Shown here: positions 7,432-16,534 of the stretch, one piece after another
Position numbering within the stretch: position 1 is the stretch's first letter
Layout: each line of letters begins with the position of its first letter
IMG/VR virus record: IMGVR_UViG_3300005529_000010
Location: 1 to 64,000 of that record
DNA length: 64,000 nucleotides
Strand: one strand, 5' to 3'
Source: a virus
The notes under the pieces: generated by a model
What the model was told of the DNA's origin: nothing
What the model saw: the letters and a program-made list of their open reading frames with translations, nothing else
The model's database searches: none
Position numbers and translations under genes: made by a program

Positions 7432-9846
7432 TCATCGCATCGCCAGCCGCTTTGAGCGGAAGCTCGGGGCGGCAACGAGCGCCGAGTCCCATTCGGAATA
7501 GAGAGCTTGCATGAATTTGGAGCTGGGCTCGTTGTCGTTGGCCGGGTCGTTCATGCCCATGCCGCGCAAAAGCAGCCCGCCGCCGCCAAGGAATGTCCCG
7601 GGCGACTCCGCCATGATCGTCGCGATGTCGGTCACCAGCGCGCTTTCCTGCGTGCGGCGCAGATACCAGGCATTGCCCGACGGTGTCGCGTTGAAGCAGT
7701 TGTTGTTAACGGTGCAGCCGGTGACCGCGCCAATCACCTGCGTTGCGTTGTTGCCGCCAGCAACGACCATCCAGCCGCCCTTGCCGCTGAGACCCTGATA
7801 TGCGTACTGGAACCAATAGGTCCAGAGGTCCCAGTACGTGCGATAGCAAGCCGCCGCCGGGAAGGACGAACAGCTTGAGCCGCCATGTCCGGCCGCCACT
7901 GCCTGGGACGAAGATTTCATCCCATCTTCGCCCGGCACTGTCGCCGCGTTCAGCGTGTTGACGAAGCCGCCGTAAATCCAGCCTTGGGAGGGGAACGGCA
8001 CGGAGCCACCGGCCACAGGGTTCGTGTTCTCCACGCCGGAATAGACGCGCGGGCCGGTGTAATTCGAGGCCAGATTGTTCCAGTCGCTCGGGACCTGGCT
8101 GCAATTGTATTCGAGCCCAGTGCTCCAATACGCCGAGGTCGGCATATTGCATTGCATTAGGATGATGCCGGCGACATTCGCGTTGAGCGTCGACAGGTGA
8201 TTCGTGACCAGCAGTTGGTCGATCGCCGACTGGCCACCATTGGCAAGCCAGACACCGGAGTTCGCCGCAATGATGTCGGCCCAAAGCCACTCGGCATCGG
8301 GATAGTTGCCGCGATCCGTGTTGGTCGTCACCGCCGAGAGGGTTGCTCCAGAACCGCCGCCGCTTAGAGAGGTAAGAGTGCAAGCGCTCGTGCAATTCGG
8401 CGCGGTCGAATAGCTGGATAGCTGCGTCATTTGCGCGAGCGTCGAGCCCCAATATTCGCGCATGGTGGCGATGCCAGTGTTCGCTCCGGCTGTCGTCGTC
8501 AAAACCTTCCACTGCTGCCGCTGCGTGGTGTCGTTGGTCTCCAGCGTGCCGCAATTCGTTCCGCCACACGACGCGCCTAGCTGAACGATGTCGCCGACGT
8601 TGTAGCCAGTCCCAGCGTTGCCGATGGTCCAGGCGGTGATTCCGACATCGGTCTTGTCCCAGGGCCGGAAATCGGTCTCGACGTTCCCGAACCCGTCATC
8701 GGTGTTGCCGTAGGCCGTGTTCGTACCCTGGTACGCACCGACCGGCACCCGCCCATCCAAGGCCCAATAATGCAGCAGCGCGCGGAAAGCGCTGGCGCAC
8801 GCGACATTGCGCGCGTTCGAAGCCATCGACAGAAGCTGATTGGCGTTGCGATACACGCCGTCCGCCAAAATTTGGAACGTGATCCAGTCGTCCGCGTCCG
8901 AGCAGTCTTTCTCGAACATGATCTTTTGGTTTTGCGCTGGCGCGCTGAGCGTCGATCCGTTGTTCTGGTAGAACAGCGAGTGATACGTCAGCGCAATATC
9001 CAGCGGGAAATTCGACGACGGTCCGAGGCGCGAGGTGCTACCTTCCGGCCCATTTACGCTGTAGAGCGCGAGGTCCTGCCAAGTGACGGCAGTGCTGTTG
9101 TTCGCCTCGGCAATGATGACTGATGTGCCGCCATTCCAGCTCGCCGCGCCGGGGTTGCTGCCGCCGGTCAGGACTGCCGGAAACGCGGCGCCGTCCTGAT
9201 AGAACGTGAAGTCGCTGCTGGTGCCGGTGCCGCCGCCATTGTCGCAGACTCCGATATGGTGCGGCGACGTGCCGACGAGGTTGGGTGAGTTCTGTGCGGC
9301 GAACGTGCCGCCAACGCCCGTAACCGTCGTCGGACTGAAGAATACGCGGACGTTCGTGCCGTCGATGTTTTCGACGCCGAAATACCAGGACGTGAAGTGC
9401 GGGGAGCCGGTGGTCAGTTCGTAAACCGCAATCGCGGCGTTGCCGGACGAGGGCAGCGCACCGGAGGGGACCTTAACCAGGACCTCCATGCACCAGCCTT
9501 TGTTGTAGTCGATGTTCGAGTATGCGCTCGATCCGGTGTTGGCGTTGGTCGTCCAGGTCGCTGCGTTCGTGACGCTGATTGCAGTCGGCGGCGACCCGCC
9601 ACCCTCAAGCGCTGTCACGCCACACGTCGCGCCCGAGCCCGTCAGAGTCGCGGTGTACGCATTCGAGGAGCTGTCGTGCAGCGTCGTGCACGGACTCGCT
9701 GCTTCGTCGAATTTCCAGAGGCTGATGAGCGAGGACTGGCTGAGGATGTCCTGCTGGTAGTTGCTTGTGGCGCGCACCTCTCCGATCGCGAGAAGCGCGA
9801 GCAGCAACCCGAAAATCGCGCGACGCATCATCTTTTGGTTGCTCAC
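7432..9846 (-). CDS. Large exported protein with LamG-like N-terminus, fibre-associated
   Basis: 804 residues from GTG 9846, or 799 from ATG 9831. The N-terminus is a Sec signal (MRRAIFGLLLALLAIGEVRA). Residues about 30-270 resemble a LamG/concanavalin-type jelly roll (SLISLWKFDEAA; later DIDYNKGWC-like and YFGVENIDGT strands). A GxGY repeat (NAGTGYNVGDIVQLG) lies near the middle and a Trp/Gly-rich Cys-containing C-terminal half follows, unassigned. A sugar-binding surface or virion role is likely; an enzyme cannot be excluded. It is last in the run of five signal-peptide genes. Confidence 0.7.
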   Translation of the reverse strand: MSNQKMMRRAIFGLLLALLAIGEVRATSNYQQDILSQSSLISLWKFDEAASPCTTLHDSSSNAYTATLTGSGATCGVTALEGGGSPPTAISVTNAATWTTNANTGSSAYSNIDYNKGWCMEVLVKVPSGALPSSGNAAIAVYELTTGSPHFTSWYFGVENIDGTNVRVFFSPTTVTGVGGTFAAQNSPNLVGTSPHHIGVCDNGGGTGTSSDFTFYQDGAAFPAVLTGGSNPGAASWNGGTSVIIAEANNSTAVTWQDLALYSVNGPEGSTSRLGPSSNFPLDIALTYHSLFYQNNGSTLSAPAQNQKIMFEKDCSDADDWITFQILADGVYRNANQLLSMASNARNVACASAFRALLHYWALDGRVPVGAYQGTNTAYGNTDDGFGNVETDFRPWDKTDVGITAWTIGNAGTGYNVGDIVQLGASCGGTNCGTLETNDTTQRQQWKVLTTTAGANTGIATMREYWGSTLAQMTQLSSYSTAPNCTSACTLTSLSGGGSGATLSAVTTNTDRGNYPDAEWLWADIIAANSGVWLANGGQSAIDQLLVTNHLSTLNANVAGIILMQCNMPTSAYWSTGLEYNCSQVPSDWNNLASNYTGPRVYSGVENTNPVAGGSVPFPSQGWIYGGFVNTLNAATVPGEDGMKSSSQAVAAGHGGSSCSSFPAAACYRTYWDLWTYWFQYAYQGLSGKGGWMVVAGGNNATQVIGAVTGCTVNNNCFNATPSGNAWYLRRTQESALVTDIATIMAESPGTFLGGGGLLLRGMGMNDPANDNEPSSKFMQALYSEWDSALVAAPSFRSKRLAMR

Positions 9847-9852
9847 GCCGAT

Positions 9853-10311
9853 TTACTTATAGAGGAAATTCACAAGAAACGTGGTGGCCGCAGGGGCGCC
9901 CGTATCATTATCGGCGTAGCCCGTCGTCACGCAGGCCGTGATAGCCGTGGTGAATGTCACCCCCAAACCTGTCATCGAGACATAGCCGGCGCCGAGGCTT
10001 GATGCGTTCGCGGGAATCAACCCGCGCCACTTCGGCGTTCCGCTCCCACAGGTCGTCGACCCCTGTGAGGCATCATAGATCTTGATGTACGCCATCGTGG
10101 CGCCGTTGTTGAAGGTCTCAACGCCGTAAAGCTGACCAGGGCTCGCATCGACAGCGACAGACGTTGTGTTGTTTGCCACCTGCAGGCTTTTGACGCTGAG
10201 TCCGGTCGTCGTGCCCGGGATCGGCTGAACCTGATTGCCGAGATACGAAGCGGTGGCCGGGTGGGCCAGAAAAAGGAGCGCAAGGAGCGCGATCAGAATC
10301 TTCGTTTTCAT
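9853..10311 (-). CDS. Small secreted protein of the fibre cluster
   Basis: 152 residues from ATG 10311, whose first base overlaps the upstream stop (TGATG). A textbook Sec signal ends in LAHPATA before Ser22. The mature part is beta-rich, low in charge, with two Cys pairs (TTCGSGTPKW, ITACVTTGYAD) that could form disulfides in the periplasm. Likely a small beta-sandwich; function unknown. Co-transcribed with the fibre genes. Confidence 0.7.
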   Translation of the reverse strand: MKTKILIALLALLFLAHPATASYLGNQVQPIPGTTTGLSVKSLQVANNTTSVAVDASPGQLYGVETFNNGATMAYIKIYDASQGSTTCGSGTPKWRGLIPANASSLGAGYVSMTGLGVTFTTAITACVTTGYADNDTGAPAATTFLVNFLYK

Positions 10312-11555
10312 CAGTTCACACTCCACTCAGTGCCGTTGTAGATGACGTCGATCGCGGCGTAGGGGCTGTTGATCACCGCCGTTGCGCCGCCGTCGATCGT
10401 GCCGGCGGCCGGCGTCACGGTGATGTTGTTGGTTGCCGCGTCGCCCTTGCAGTCCTTGATTTTGTAGTAGAGGCCGGTCGCCGGAGAGGACGGTAGGTTG
10501 ACCGTCGTCGCCGCGCCGACCGTTTTGTTGATGCAGACGAAAAAATCCGTCGTCGCCGAAACCGTCACGGCGCCCGCCGCCGTCACGACACGCGTCGGCA
10601 CCGATAGGCTGCCGGTGAACGTCGTCGTGCCGGAGTGCGAGACGTTGCCGGTGAAGGTCGACGTACCGGAATAGGTGTTGTTGCCGTTCAGCAGCGGGAT
10701 CGTCGCGCCAGACGTGCCAGTGTTCTGCGTCGCGGCCGTGCCAAACGACACTCCGTTCGTCTTCGTGACGGTGAGCGCGCCAGTGCCGGTGTTCAGCGTG
10801 CCGTCGCCGCCAACCGTGAACCCACCGAACGCGCCAGCATTGTTGTACTGCACCTGCCCGGACGAACCGCCAGGCGTGCCGCCGCCACCGCCGCACGTCG
10901 AACCGTTGTCGATGAAATTGCCGCTCGCATCGATCTTCACGCAGTCGTTCGTGGTCAGCGATCCGGTCGTGGTGACGAACGTCGTGGTGTTGCCCGATCG
11001 CGTGCCAACCGAGGGGGCAACGCCGGCGCCGCCGCCGATCACCGGAGCGTTGGCTGTGAGCGCGGCCGACGAAGCCAATGTGCTCGCGCCAGAAAAATAG
11101 GGGATGCCGCCGCTGGTGCCGCTCGCCGTGACCGCTAGCGTGCCGGATGTCGTGATCGGGCTGCCGCCAACCGAGAAGATCCCGGGCATCGTCAGCGCGA
11201 CCGACGTCACCGTGCCGCTGCCACCGCCGGCGCCGCAATCGCTACCGGTGCCTGAGAGGACACCCGACGTGTTGACGTGCAGACATTGCGTCGAGCCGGT
11301 GATGCCCGAGAACGTCGTACCGCCGAGCGTCACGCCACCGCTAAAGATGTTCGTGCCCGTGAAGGTGCTGTTGCTGCCCTGCAGCAGATTTGCGATGGCC
11401 TGCGTCGTGGTTTTCACCGCCGGATTGGCGGTCTGAAAGATCGGCACGCTTTCGGTGCCGGTGAGCGACGATGCCGATCCGAGCGCGTTGATCGTGGAGT
11501 CCGCAAAGGCGGGCCCGGCGATCAACATCAGAAGCGCGACAAGTATCTTTTTCAT
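10311..11555 (-). CDS. Fibre-like repeat protein with signal peptide
   Basis: 414 residues. The N-terminus MKKILVALLMLIAGPAFA is a canonical Sec signal ending in AFA. The mature start (STINALGSASSLTGTE) and the body of short Gly/Thr/Ser beta repeats (GTPGGSSGQVQYNNAG, NTGTSGATIPLLNGNNTYSG) are typical of phage tail-fibre shafts. The same modules recur in the 11852-15814 gene. There is no S74 chaperone domain; the end is a small beta-rich tip (YYKIKDCKGDAATNNITVT). A secreted fibre is unusual because tails normally assemble in the cytoplasm. Confidence 0.78.
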   Translation of the reverse strand: MKKILVALLMLIAGPAFADSTINALGSASSLTGTESVPIFQTANPAVKTTTQAIANLLQGSNSTFTGTNIFSGGVTLGGTTFSGITGSTQCLHVNTSGVLSGTGSDCGAGGGSGTVTSVALTMPGIFSVGGSPITTSGTLAVTASGTSGGIPYFSGASTLASSAALTANAPVIGGGAGVAPSVGTRSGNTTTFVTTTGSLTTNDCVKIDASGNFIDNGSTCGGGGGTPGGSSGQVQYNNAGAFGGFTVGGDGTLNTGTGALTVTKTNGVSFGTAATQNTGTSGATIPLLNGNNTYSGTSTFTGNVSHSGTTTFTGSLSVPTRVVTAAGAVTVSATTDFFVCINKTVGAATTVNLPSSPATGLYYKIKDCKGDAATNNITVTPAAGTIDGGATAVINSPYAAIDVIYNGTEWSVN

Positions 11556-11567
11556 ATATGCGGCCCC

Positions 11568-11855
11568 TTACTGGACAAGCATCTTGACGCCGGTGTTCAC
11601 CAGCAGCGCGGAGCCGGTATCCACGAGCAGGACCGACGTGCCGCAGGCGCCGGCCTGCACAAGCATGTTGATCCCGGTGTTCACGAGCAGGTTGACCCCG
11701 GTGTTCACCAGCAGGACCGAGGCCGGAGAGCAGGTGCCGGCTGTGCGCGGGCCGCCGCCAACTTCGGGCAGCAAAAAGACGCTCTGTCCGATCGCGCCCT
11801 GAGACACGACCAGGGCGGCGACGATCAGCAGCAGAACGGCGGCGATACCCTTCAT
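11568..11855 (-). CDS. Secreted LLVNTG-repeat protein
   Basis: 95 residues, ATGA overlap with the large fibre gene. The signal peptide is about residues 1-23 (LLLIVAALVVSQGAIG). The mature part is almost entirely repeats: VLLVNTGVN, LLVNTGIN, MLVQAGACG, VLLVDTGSA, LLVNTGVKMLVQ, i.e. a 7-8 residue period with alternating hydrophobic and turn positions, as in narrow beta-helices or beta-solenoids. Two Cys may stabilise it. It probably forms a short rod or cap with the neighbouring fibres. Confidence 0.65.
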   Translation of the reverse strand: MKGIAAVLLLIVAALVVSQGAIGQSVFLLPEVGGGPRTAGTCSPASVLLVNTGVNLLVNTGINMLVQAGACGTSVLLVDTGSALLVNTGVKMLVQ

Positions 11856-14800
11856 CGCGCCCTCGCCGACCTTTTGTGTTCGAGGAGATCGAGCCGCCGC
11901 TTGAGTTCGGCGTTCTCGGCCGAGAGCTGCTGGACGGATTTGATCAGCGGCCCGATCAGCTCGTCATAGGCCAGGCCATAGCGCTCATGGTCGTTGGCCG
12001 GCTTGTGCAGCCCGCCAAAATCTTCGCCGTCGAGCGCCGCGTCGAGCTGCTGTGCGATCAGCCCATAATGGCGGTGATGATCTTCACCTGTCCGCCACTG
12101 GAAGGAGACCGGGTTCAGTTTGTTGATAAAGGCGAGCCCGAGGTCGTCCGGCTGAATGTTTGTTTTGTCGCGACGATCCGACGTCTGGATCGTTCCGTTG
12201 ACCGCCCACACGTCGATCCACCGATCGCCAGTGTTGCCGAGATGAGTTGCGTTGTCCGTTGTCGGCCCGAGCGTTGGCGTGTTGACGCCGACTGAGAACG
12301 AGCCCTTGAGCAACAGCGTCGTGCTGCCGGAGCTGCTGACCTGCGCGTTCGTGGCGCCGCCGAAATTGAGCGCGCCGCCGCCGGCAATCCACGCGTTGGC
12401 CCATTCCAGAGACGACGTGCCCAAGTCGTAAGTGTTGTCGGCGTTGGGCTCGATCGTCATGCCGGTTGCGAACTTCAAAGCCGCGCCGGTCAGCGTGACG
12501 GTCGAACCGTTGCCCGACAAAACCGCCGTGGCGCCGAGATCGATGTTGCCGTTGTTCGGCAGGGCCAGCCCGGGCGACCCATTTGCGGTGATCGTGCCCG
12601 AGAAGGTCGGGTTGCTGACGACGTTCAGCGTGCCGCTCCCGGTGATCGGGCTGCTCGGCGAGGCCGAGAGATTCGTGCCCGCCGCGATCGACGTCACCGT
12701 TCCACTGCCCGCCGAAGTCCACGACGGATCAGCGCTCGCGCCATTGCTGGTGAGCACTTGCCCGGCGGTCCCAGGGGCGAGCCAGGTCGGCGCCGGGTGG
12801 GCATAGAGGATGGCACCTTGCGAGCCAGGCGCGAGCTGGCTCCAGCCACCGACCGTCCGCTCGGCAATACCGCCGACGGTGCTGCCGAGGTCGTGATCGA
12901 GGACGCCGCCGATACCGGCCAAGCTCTGCATCGTCGGGGCCGCAGAGCCACCGCTGATATTGGCGAGCACCGTCGCGTCAGAGGCCGAGGCCATGGAAAC
13001 GGTGACCGCGCCAGTGGTCGGGCTCGCCGACACGGCGCCGGAGCCGGTGACAGACGAGACGGCGCCACCAGATCCGCACGCGCTGCCCGTTCCGGAGAGA
13101 ACGCCAGAGCTGTTCGCCTGCACGCACTGTGTGGAGCCGGTGATGTTGGTCGTGAGGTTGCCCGACAGCGTCTCGGTGACGGTGCGGACGTCCGAATACC
13201 GCAGCAGGTTTGTGCCGAGCGAGATCGTGTTGTCATTCACCGGATTGAGCGGCGCCTCGGCCAGGAGCTGCGTCGCGTTGATGCCGAGCTGGCGCGCGCC
13301 CAAATTGGCCCCGTCGCAGATCGTCGACCAACAAAGCTGATCGGCTGCCCCGAGGGCGATGTTCGCGTTGAACGTGTTCACGCCGCTCCAGGTATTTGTG
13401 CCGTTCAGGAGCGGAATGTTGGCGCCGGAGGTCCCCGTATTGTCGAAAGCAGCCGTCCCGAAAGCCGTGCCGTTCGACTTCGTGCAGACGATCACGCCGA
13501 CAGTGATCGTGCAGTCACCGCTCATGGTGAAGCCGCCGAAAACGCCGCCGTTATTGTACTGAATTTGCCCGCTGCTGCCGCCAGGCGTTGAGCCCGAGCC
13601 GCCGCACACCGCGCCCGTCCCGGAGATCACGCCGGACGAGTTCACCTGCAGACACTGTGCCGTGCCGGTGATTCCCGTGGTGATGTTGCCGCTGAACGTC
13701 GCGGTGTTGACGTGAAAATCGGACCAACGAAGCGCGTTCGTCCCGAGCGTGAGCGTGTTGTCATTGACCGGGTTAAGGGCCGATTCGGCAAGAACCTGAG
13801 TGCTGCCGATGCCGAGCTGCCGCGCGCCGAGCGCCGCACCGTCACAGATCGTCAGCCAGCACGCTTGCTGACCGGAGCCGAAAGCGATGCCGGCATTGGC
13901 GGTGATCAGGCCCGAGAACGTTGGGTTGTTGACCACCGCGATCGTGCCGGTCCCGGTGATCGGATTCGGCGTCGCGGTGATGTTCGTGCTCTGGCTGATC
14001 GAGGTGATACCGCCACCGCCACCGCCGCCCTGGTTGCAGCCGATCAGCGTCATCGACTCGCCTTGGATGCCAGAGCAAAAGGCGAGGTTGGCGTTGCTGC
14101 CGATGACGATGCCGCCGACGTTATTGCTGCTGACGTCGACACCCTGGAACGTCAGCCCTGTTCCATTGAGCGCGCCGATCCCGTACGCCTGCGTCGTGGC
14201 GCCGGTGCGATTGGCGTAGCTGCCTCCCGTGATCAGACCGGTCAGAGTCGTGCCGATCGACAGACCATGATAGGTCGCGCCCGGCGTGGATTGGCCGTTC
14301 AGCTCGGAAATGTTCGCATTGGCTTCGAGGAAATTGAGCGCGCCGGACTGGATCGCGATGCCGTCTTTGGAGGCGCCCTCGATCACGTTCTGAACGAGCG
14401 AGAGCTTGTCGTTCTGGCCGGTGACGTTGATGCCGTTGCCAACGTGGGAGGCCGCCGTCGCTTGCGCGCGGCCGGTCGCGATGACCCCCTCAGAGCCCAT
14501 CTGTGTGCTCGAAATCAGAATCGGCAGTTGGCCATAGCTGCTGATCTGGATCGAGTCGTTGCCGTCGCCGTTCAGGATGCCGTTGACGAGCTGGAAATTC
14601 TCGATCGCCTTGCCGGTCGATCCTGCGACCTGAATGCCGCCGCCGCTATTGGCGAATGTCGAGATGTTGTACCAGGGCAGCAGGTAGGACGGCCCGGTGA
14701 AATTGGTCGTGACCTGAACGCCCCAGCCATTATTGAACTGCGCGATGGAGTTCTGAAAATTCCATTGCATCGAACCCGAAAAGAACAGGTTCGTCATCAG

Positions 14801-15814
14801 GAAGCCGGCGTTGAAATTGCTGTCGGCTTCGAGACCGGAGGCGAACGACCAGGCGGACGGCCCCAGCAAAAACCCGTTGTACTGGTTGCGCGCCTTGAGG
14901 TCATAGAGCGTGAACTGATTGGTCACGCCCGCCATCGACAGGCCGATGGCGCCCGAAGTCGCGGGCGAGCCCGAGCGGTCGAACGTGATGCCCTGAATCA
15001 AGCCGTTGGTCGCGGCGTTGTTCAGCAGCACGTTGTTGGTGCCGGTCGCTTTGAGGGTCACAAGCGCGCTGCCGGCGCCGACGATCGTCGTGTTCGTGCA
15101 GGAGCCCGTCGTGAGGTTGCCGGCCACCTTGTACGTCCCGGGCGGGAGGTAAGCGGCGCACGTCGCAAGCGCGGTGTTGATCGGCGTCGTGCTGTCGGCG
15201 GCGCCGGTCGGATCGGCGCCCTCGGCGATCACGTTGTCCAGCGTCGACATCAGCGTGTTGATTTGCTCGGGCGTCATTGCCGCCGCCGGCGCCGTCACGC
15301 CGGAGATGTTGCCCAGCATCGTGTCGTTGGGGATCGATATGCTGCCGCCGCTGCCGCACGCCGCGCCCGCGTCGCCGATCGAGGAGGCGCCGGTCCAGGT
15401 CGCGCAGTGGCCGCTGGTCGGGGTGCCCGTGACGGTCACCAGCCCCGTGGTCGAGCCGCTGAGCGAAAGGACGGTGTTCCCGTCGACAACGATGTTCAGC
15501 GGCTCGGACGGCGCTCCGCCGAGCGCTTCAAGATCAAGGGTCGCGCCGCCGTTGGTCGTGGCGCCGATGCACAGCTCTTGATACGGGCCGGAGATCGGCC
15601 CGGAGTTGACGCAGATCGCCTTGCCGCCGTTTTTTGTGACCCCGAATTCGGTGGCGGCGCCGGCGGTCGCGGGCCCAGCGTCCATCAGCACGCCATCGGT
15701 GGCCCACATCCCGACATGACCGGGCGTCACATTGCCGGATTGAACGATGTATCCGGCTTCCGCCTCAAGCGAAAAAGAAATCGCAGCGATTAAGGCGACG
15801 AGCCACTTTTTCAT
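11852..15814 (-). CDS. Large tail-fibre/spike protein with S74 self-cleaving chaperone domain
   Basis: 1320 residues from ATG 15814. Signal peptide MKKWLVALIAAISFSLEAEA, then fibre repeats, a beta-helix region (about 190-540, with NGIQGITFDR-like and AIENFQLVNGILNG segments), two tandem modules starting CWLTICDGA and CWSTICDGA, and a C-terminal intramolecular chaperone (residues about 1212-1320; SDRRDKTNI, LNPVSFQW, HYGLIAQQLDAAL, terminal coiled coil). In characterised S74 proteins this domain trimerises the fibre and cuts itself off at the SD motif, which is present here. The most likely receptor-binding protein, oddly with a Sec signal. Confidence 0.9.
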   Translation of the reverse strand: MKKWLVALIAAISFSLEAEAGYIVQSGNVTPGHVGMWATDGVLMDAGPATAGAATEFGVTKNGGKAICVNSGPISGPYQELCIGATTNGGATLDLEALGGAPSEPLNIVVDGNTVLSLSGSTTGLVTVTGTPTSGHCATWTGASSIGDAGAACGSGGSISIPNDTMLGNISGVTAPAAAMTPEQINTLMSTLDNVIAEGADPTGAADSTTPINTALATCAAYLPPGTYKVAGNLTTGSCTNTTIVGAGSALVTLKATGTNNVLLNNAATNGLIQGITFDRSGSPATSGAIGLSMAGVTNQFTLYDLKARNQYNGFLLGPSAWSFASGLEADSNFNAGFLMTNLFFSGSMQWNFQNSIAQFNNGWGVQVTTNFTGPSYLLPWYNISTFANSGGGIQVAGSTGKAIENFQLVNGILNGDGNDSIQISSYGQLPILISSTQMGSEGVIATGRAQATAASHVGNGINVTGQNDKLSLVQNVIEGASKDGIAIQSGALNFLEANANISELNGQSTPGATYHGLSIGTTLTGLITGGSYANRTGATTQAYGIGALNGTGLTFQGVDVSSNNVGGIVIGSNANLAFCSGIQGESMTLIGCNQGGGGGGGITSISQSTNITATPNPITGTGTIAVVNNPTFSGLITANAGIAFGSGQQACWLTICDGAALGARQLGIGSTQVLAESALNPVNDNTLTLGTNALRWSDFHVNTATFSGNITTGITGTAQCLQVNSSGVISGTGAVCGGSGSTPGGSSGQIQYNNGGVFGGFTMSGDCTITVGVIVCTKSNGTAFGTAAFDNTGTSGANIPLLNGTNTWSGVNTFNANIALGAADQLCWSTICDGANLGARQLGINATQLLAEAPLNPVNDNTISLGTNLLRYSDVRTVTETLSGNLTTNITGSTQCVQANSSGVLSGTGSACGSGGAVSSVTGSGAVSASPTTGAVTVSMASASDATVLANISGGSAAPTMQSLAGIGGVLDHDLGSTVGGIAERTVGGWSQLAPGSQGAILYAHPAPTWLAPGTAGQVLTSNGASADPSWTSAGSGTVTSIAAGTNLSASPSSPITGSGTLNVVSNPTFSGTITANGSPGLALPNNGNIDLGATAVLSGNGSTVTLTGAALKFATGMTIEPNADNTYDLGTSSLEWANAWIAGGGALNFGGATNAQVSSSGSTTLLLKGSFSVGVNTPTLGPTTDNATHLGNTGDRWIDVWAVNGTIQTSDRRDKTNIQPDDLGLAFINKLNPVSFQWRTGEDHHRHYGLIAQQLDAALDGEDFGGLHKPANDHERYGLAYDELIGPLIKSVQQLSAENAELKRRLDLLEHKRSARAR
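13068..13885. repeat. Two diverged direct repeats of about 270-285 bp inside the large fibre gene
   Basis: Segments near 13068-13355 and 13600-13885 encode the same module: an ICDGAxLGARQLGI start, NPVNDNTxxLGTNxLR, then a CxQxNSSGVxSGTGxxCG end. Spacing is about 530 bp. Boundaries are approximate. A related CLHVNTSGVLSGTG unit occurs in the 10311-11555 gene. Confidence 0.7.
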
Positions 15815-15851
15815 GGCCCATCAAATAATACCCTTGCTCAAATACTAGCAA

Positions 15852-15866
15852 AGGACATCTTGTCCG
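15852..15866. promoter_or_regulatory. Operator site 3 (AGGACA-TCT-TGTCCG)
   Basis: One mismatch in the left half-site. It lies in the 84-bp gap before the large fibre gene. On the minus strand an extended -10 (TGCTAGTAT) follows the operator directly, but the -35 is poor, so the promoter is less certain than at other sites. Confidence 0.6.
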
Positions 15867-15898
15867 GACGGAATTACCCGTAATGTTTTTGATTTAAC

Positions 15899-16198
15899 TT
15901 ATCGTCGTCTGAGCACGACGACGTTCACCGCGAGCACGAATAGCCCGTACATCCCGAGCGATAGAAGCTGGTTCATGTCGGGGTCGGGCGTCGAAAGCCA
16001 GAGCCAAAACATCGAGCCGACCGTCAGCAGCGTGAACAGGCTTGCGAGGGCGACTAGCGCCCGCTGCGACAGGCTCTTGAGCGCCAGAGCGAAGAGCTGC
16101 GCCGCACGATCGTCTTGAGACGACTCCGACAGAGTCGAACCGTCGGCCATCTCCGGGGTCGCTTCACGCTCTGCGACCAACTCGAAAGGCTTTGCCAT
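15899..16198 (-). CDS. Small two-helix membrane protein
   Basis: 99 residues. An acidic N-terminal half is followed by two hydrophobic helices (about 45-68 and 78-95) and ends in a basic LRRR. It could be a holin-like or membrane-modifying protein, but it lies far from the lysis genes. Second gene after the minus-strand promoter near 16430. Confidence 0.6.
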   Translation of the reverse strand: MAKPFELVAEREATPEMADGSTLSESSQDDRAAQLFALALKSLSQRALVALASLFTLLTVGSMFWLWLSTPDPDMNQLLSLGMYGLFVLAVNVVVLRRR

Positions 16199-16207
16199 GG
16201 CTGGACC

Positions 16208-16423
16208 TCATGCAACTTTCTGGATGCGTTTTTTCATAGCCGTAAATCCGCCGCCTGATCCTTCGTCGTCGCCGAGCTTGGCGTTCGCCTTACGCACCGC
16301 CGCGTCATAGCTCGCGAGGATGCGAAACGCCTCAAGTCGTTGATCGAGCGTGATATCGGGTTTTTCGAGATCGGCGGCGATTTTGTTCGCCAGGTCCGCG
16401 AGGACGTCGCTGATATCGGCCAT
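16208..16423 (-). CDS. Small helical protein
   Basis: 71 residues, nearly all helical and charged (MADISDVLADLANKIAADLE), with a basic end. No motif recognised. First gene behind a minus-strand -10 TATAGT (16430-16435), whose -35 region is overlapped by operator site 4. Confidence 0.6.
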   Translation of the reverse strand: MADISDVLADLANKIAADLEKPDITLDQRLEAFRILASYDAAVRKANAKLGDDEGSGGGFTAMKKRIQKVA

Positions 16424-16429
16424 GGCCGG

Positions 16430-16464
16430 ACTATACGCACACCCGCAACCGGACAGCTAGTCCG
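16430..16464 (-). promoter_or_regulatory. Operator site 4 over a minus-strand promoter
   Basis: CGGACA-GCT-AGTCCG at 16450-16464 (last half-site has one change). The minus-strand -10 TATAGT is at 16430-16435 and the operator covers its weak -35. The same operator lies 8 bp before the -35 of a strong plus-strand promoter, so it could control both directions. Confidence 0.65.
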
Positions 16465-16472
16465 GTTTTGGT

Positions 16473-16501
16473 TTGACGACCGGAAGGAAATAAAATAAAA
16501 T
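16473..16501 (+). promoter_or_regulatory. Plus-strand promoter for the microprotein trio
   Basis: -35 TTGACG (16473-16478), 17-bp spacer, -10 TAAAAT (16496-16501). It is one of the best sigma-70-type matches in the window and sits in an AT-rich stretch 34 bp before the first microprotein gene. Confidence 0.7.
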
Positions 16502-16534
16502 ATTGTGAATTAACGTTGGGTATGGAGAGGGACG

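Noticed and set aside
13712-15793. Long open frame on the plus strand across the fibre gene
   Set aside because: Arg/Gly-rich mirror of a GC-rich gene; the minus frame has signal peptide, beta-helix and S74 domain.
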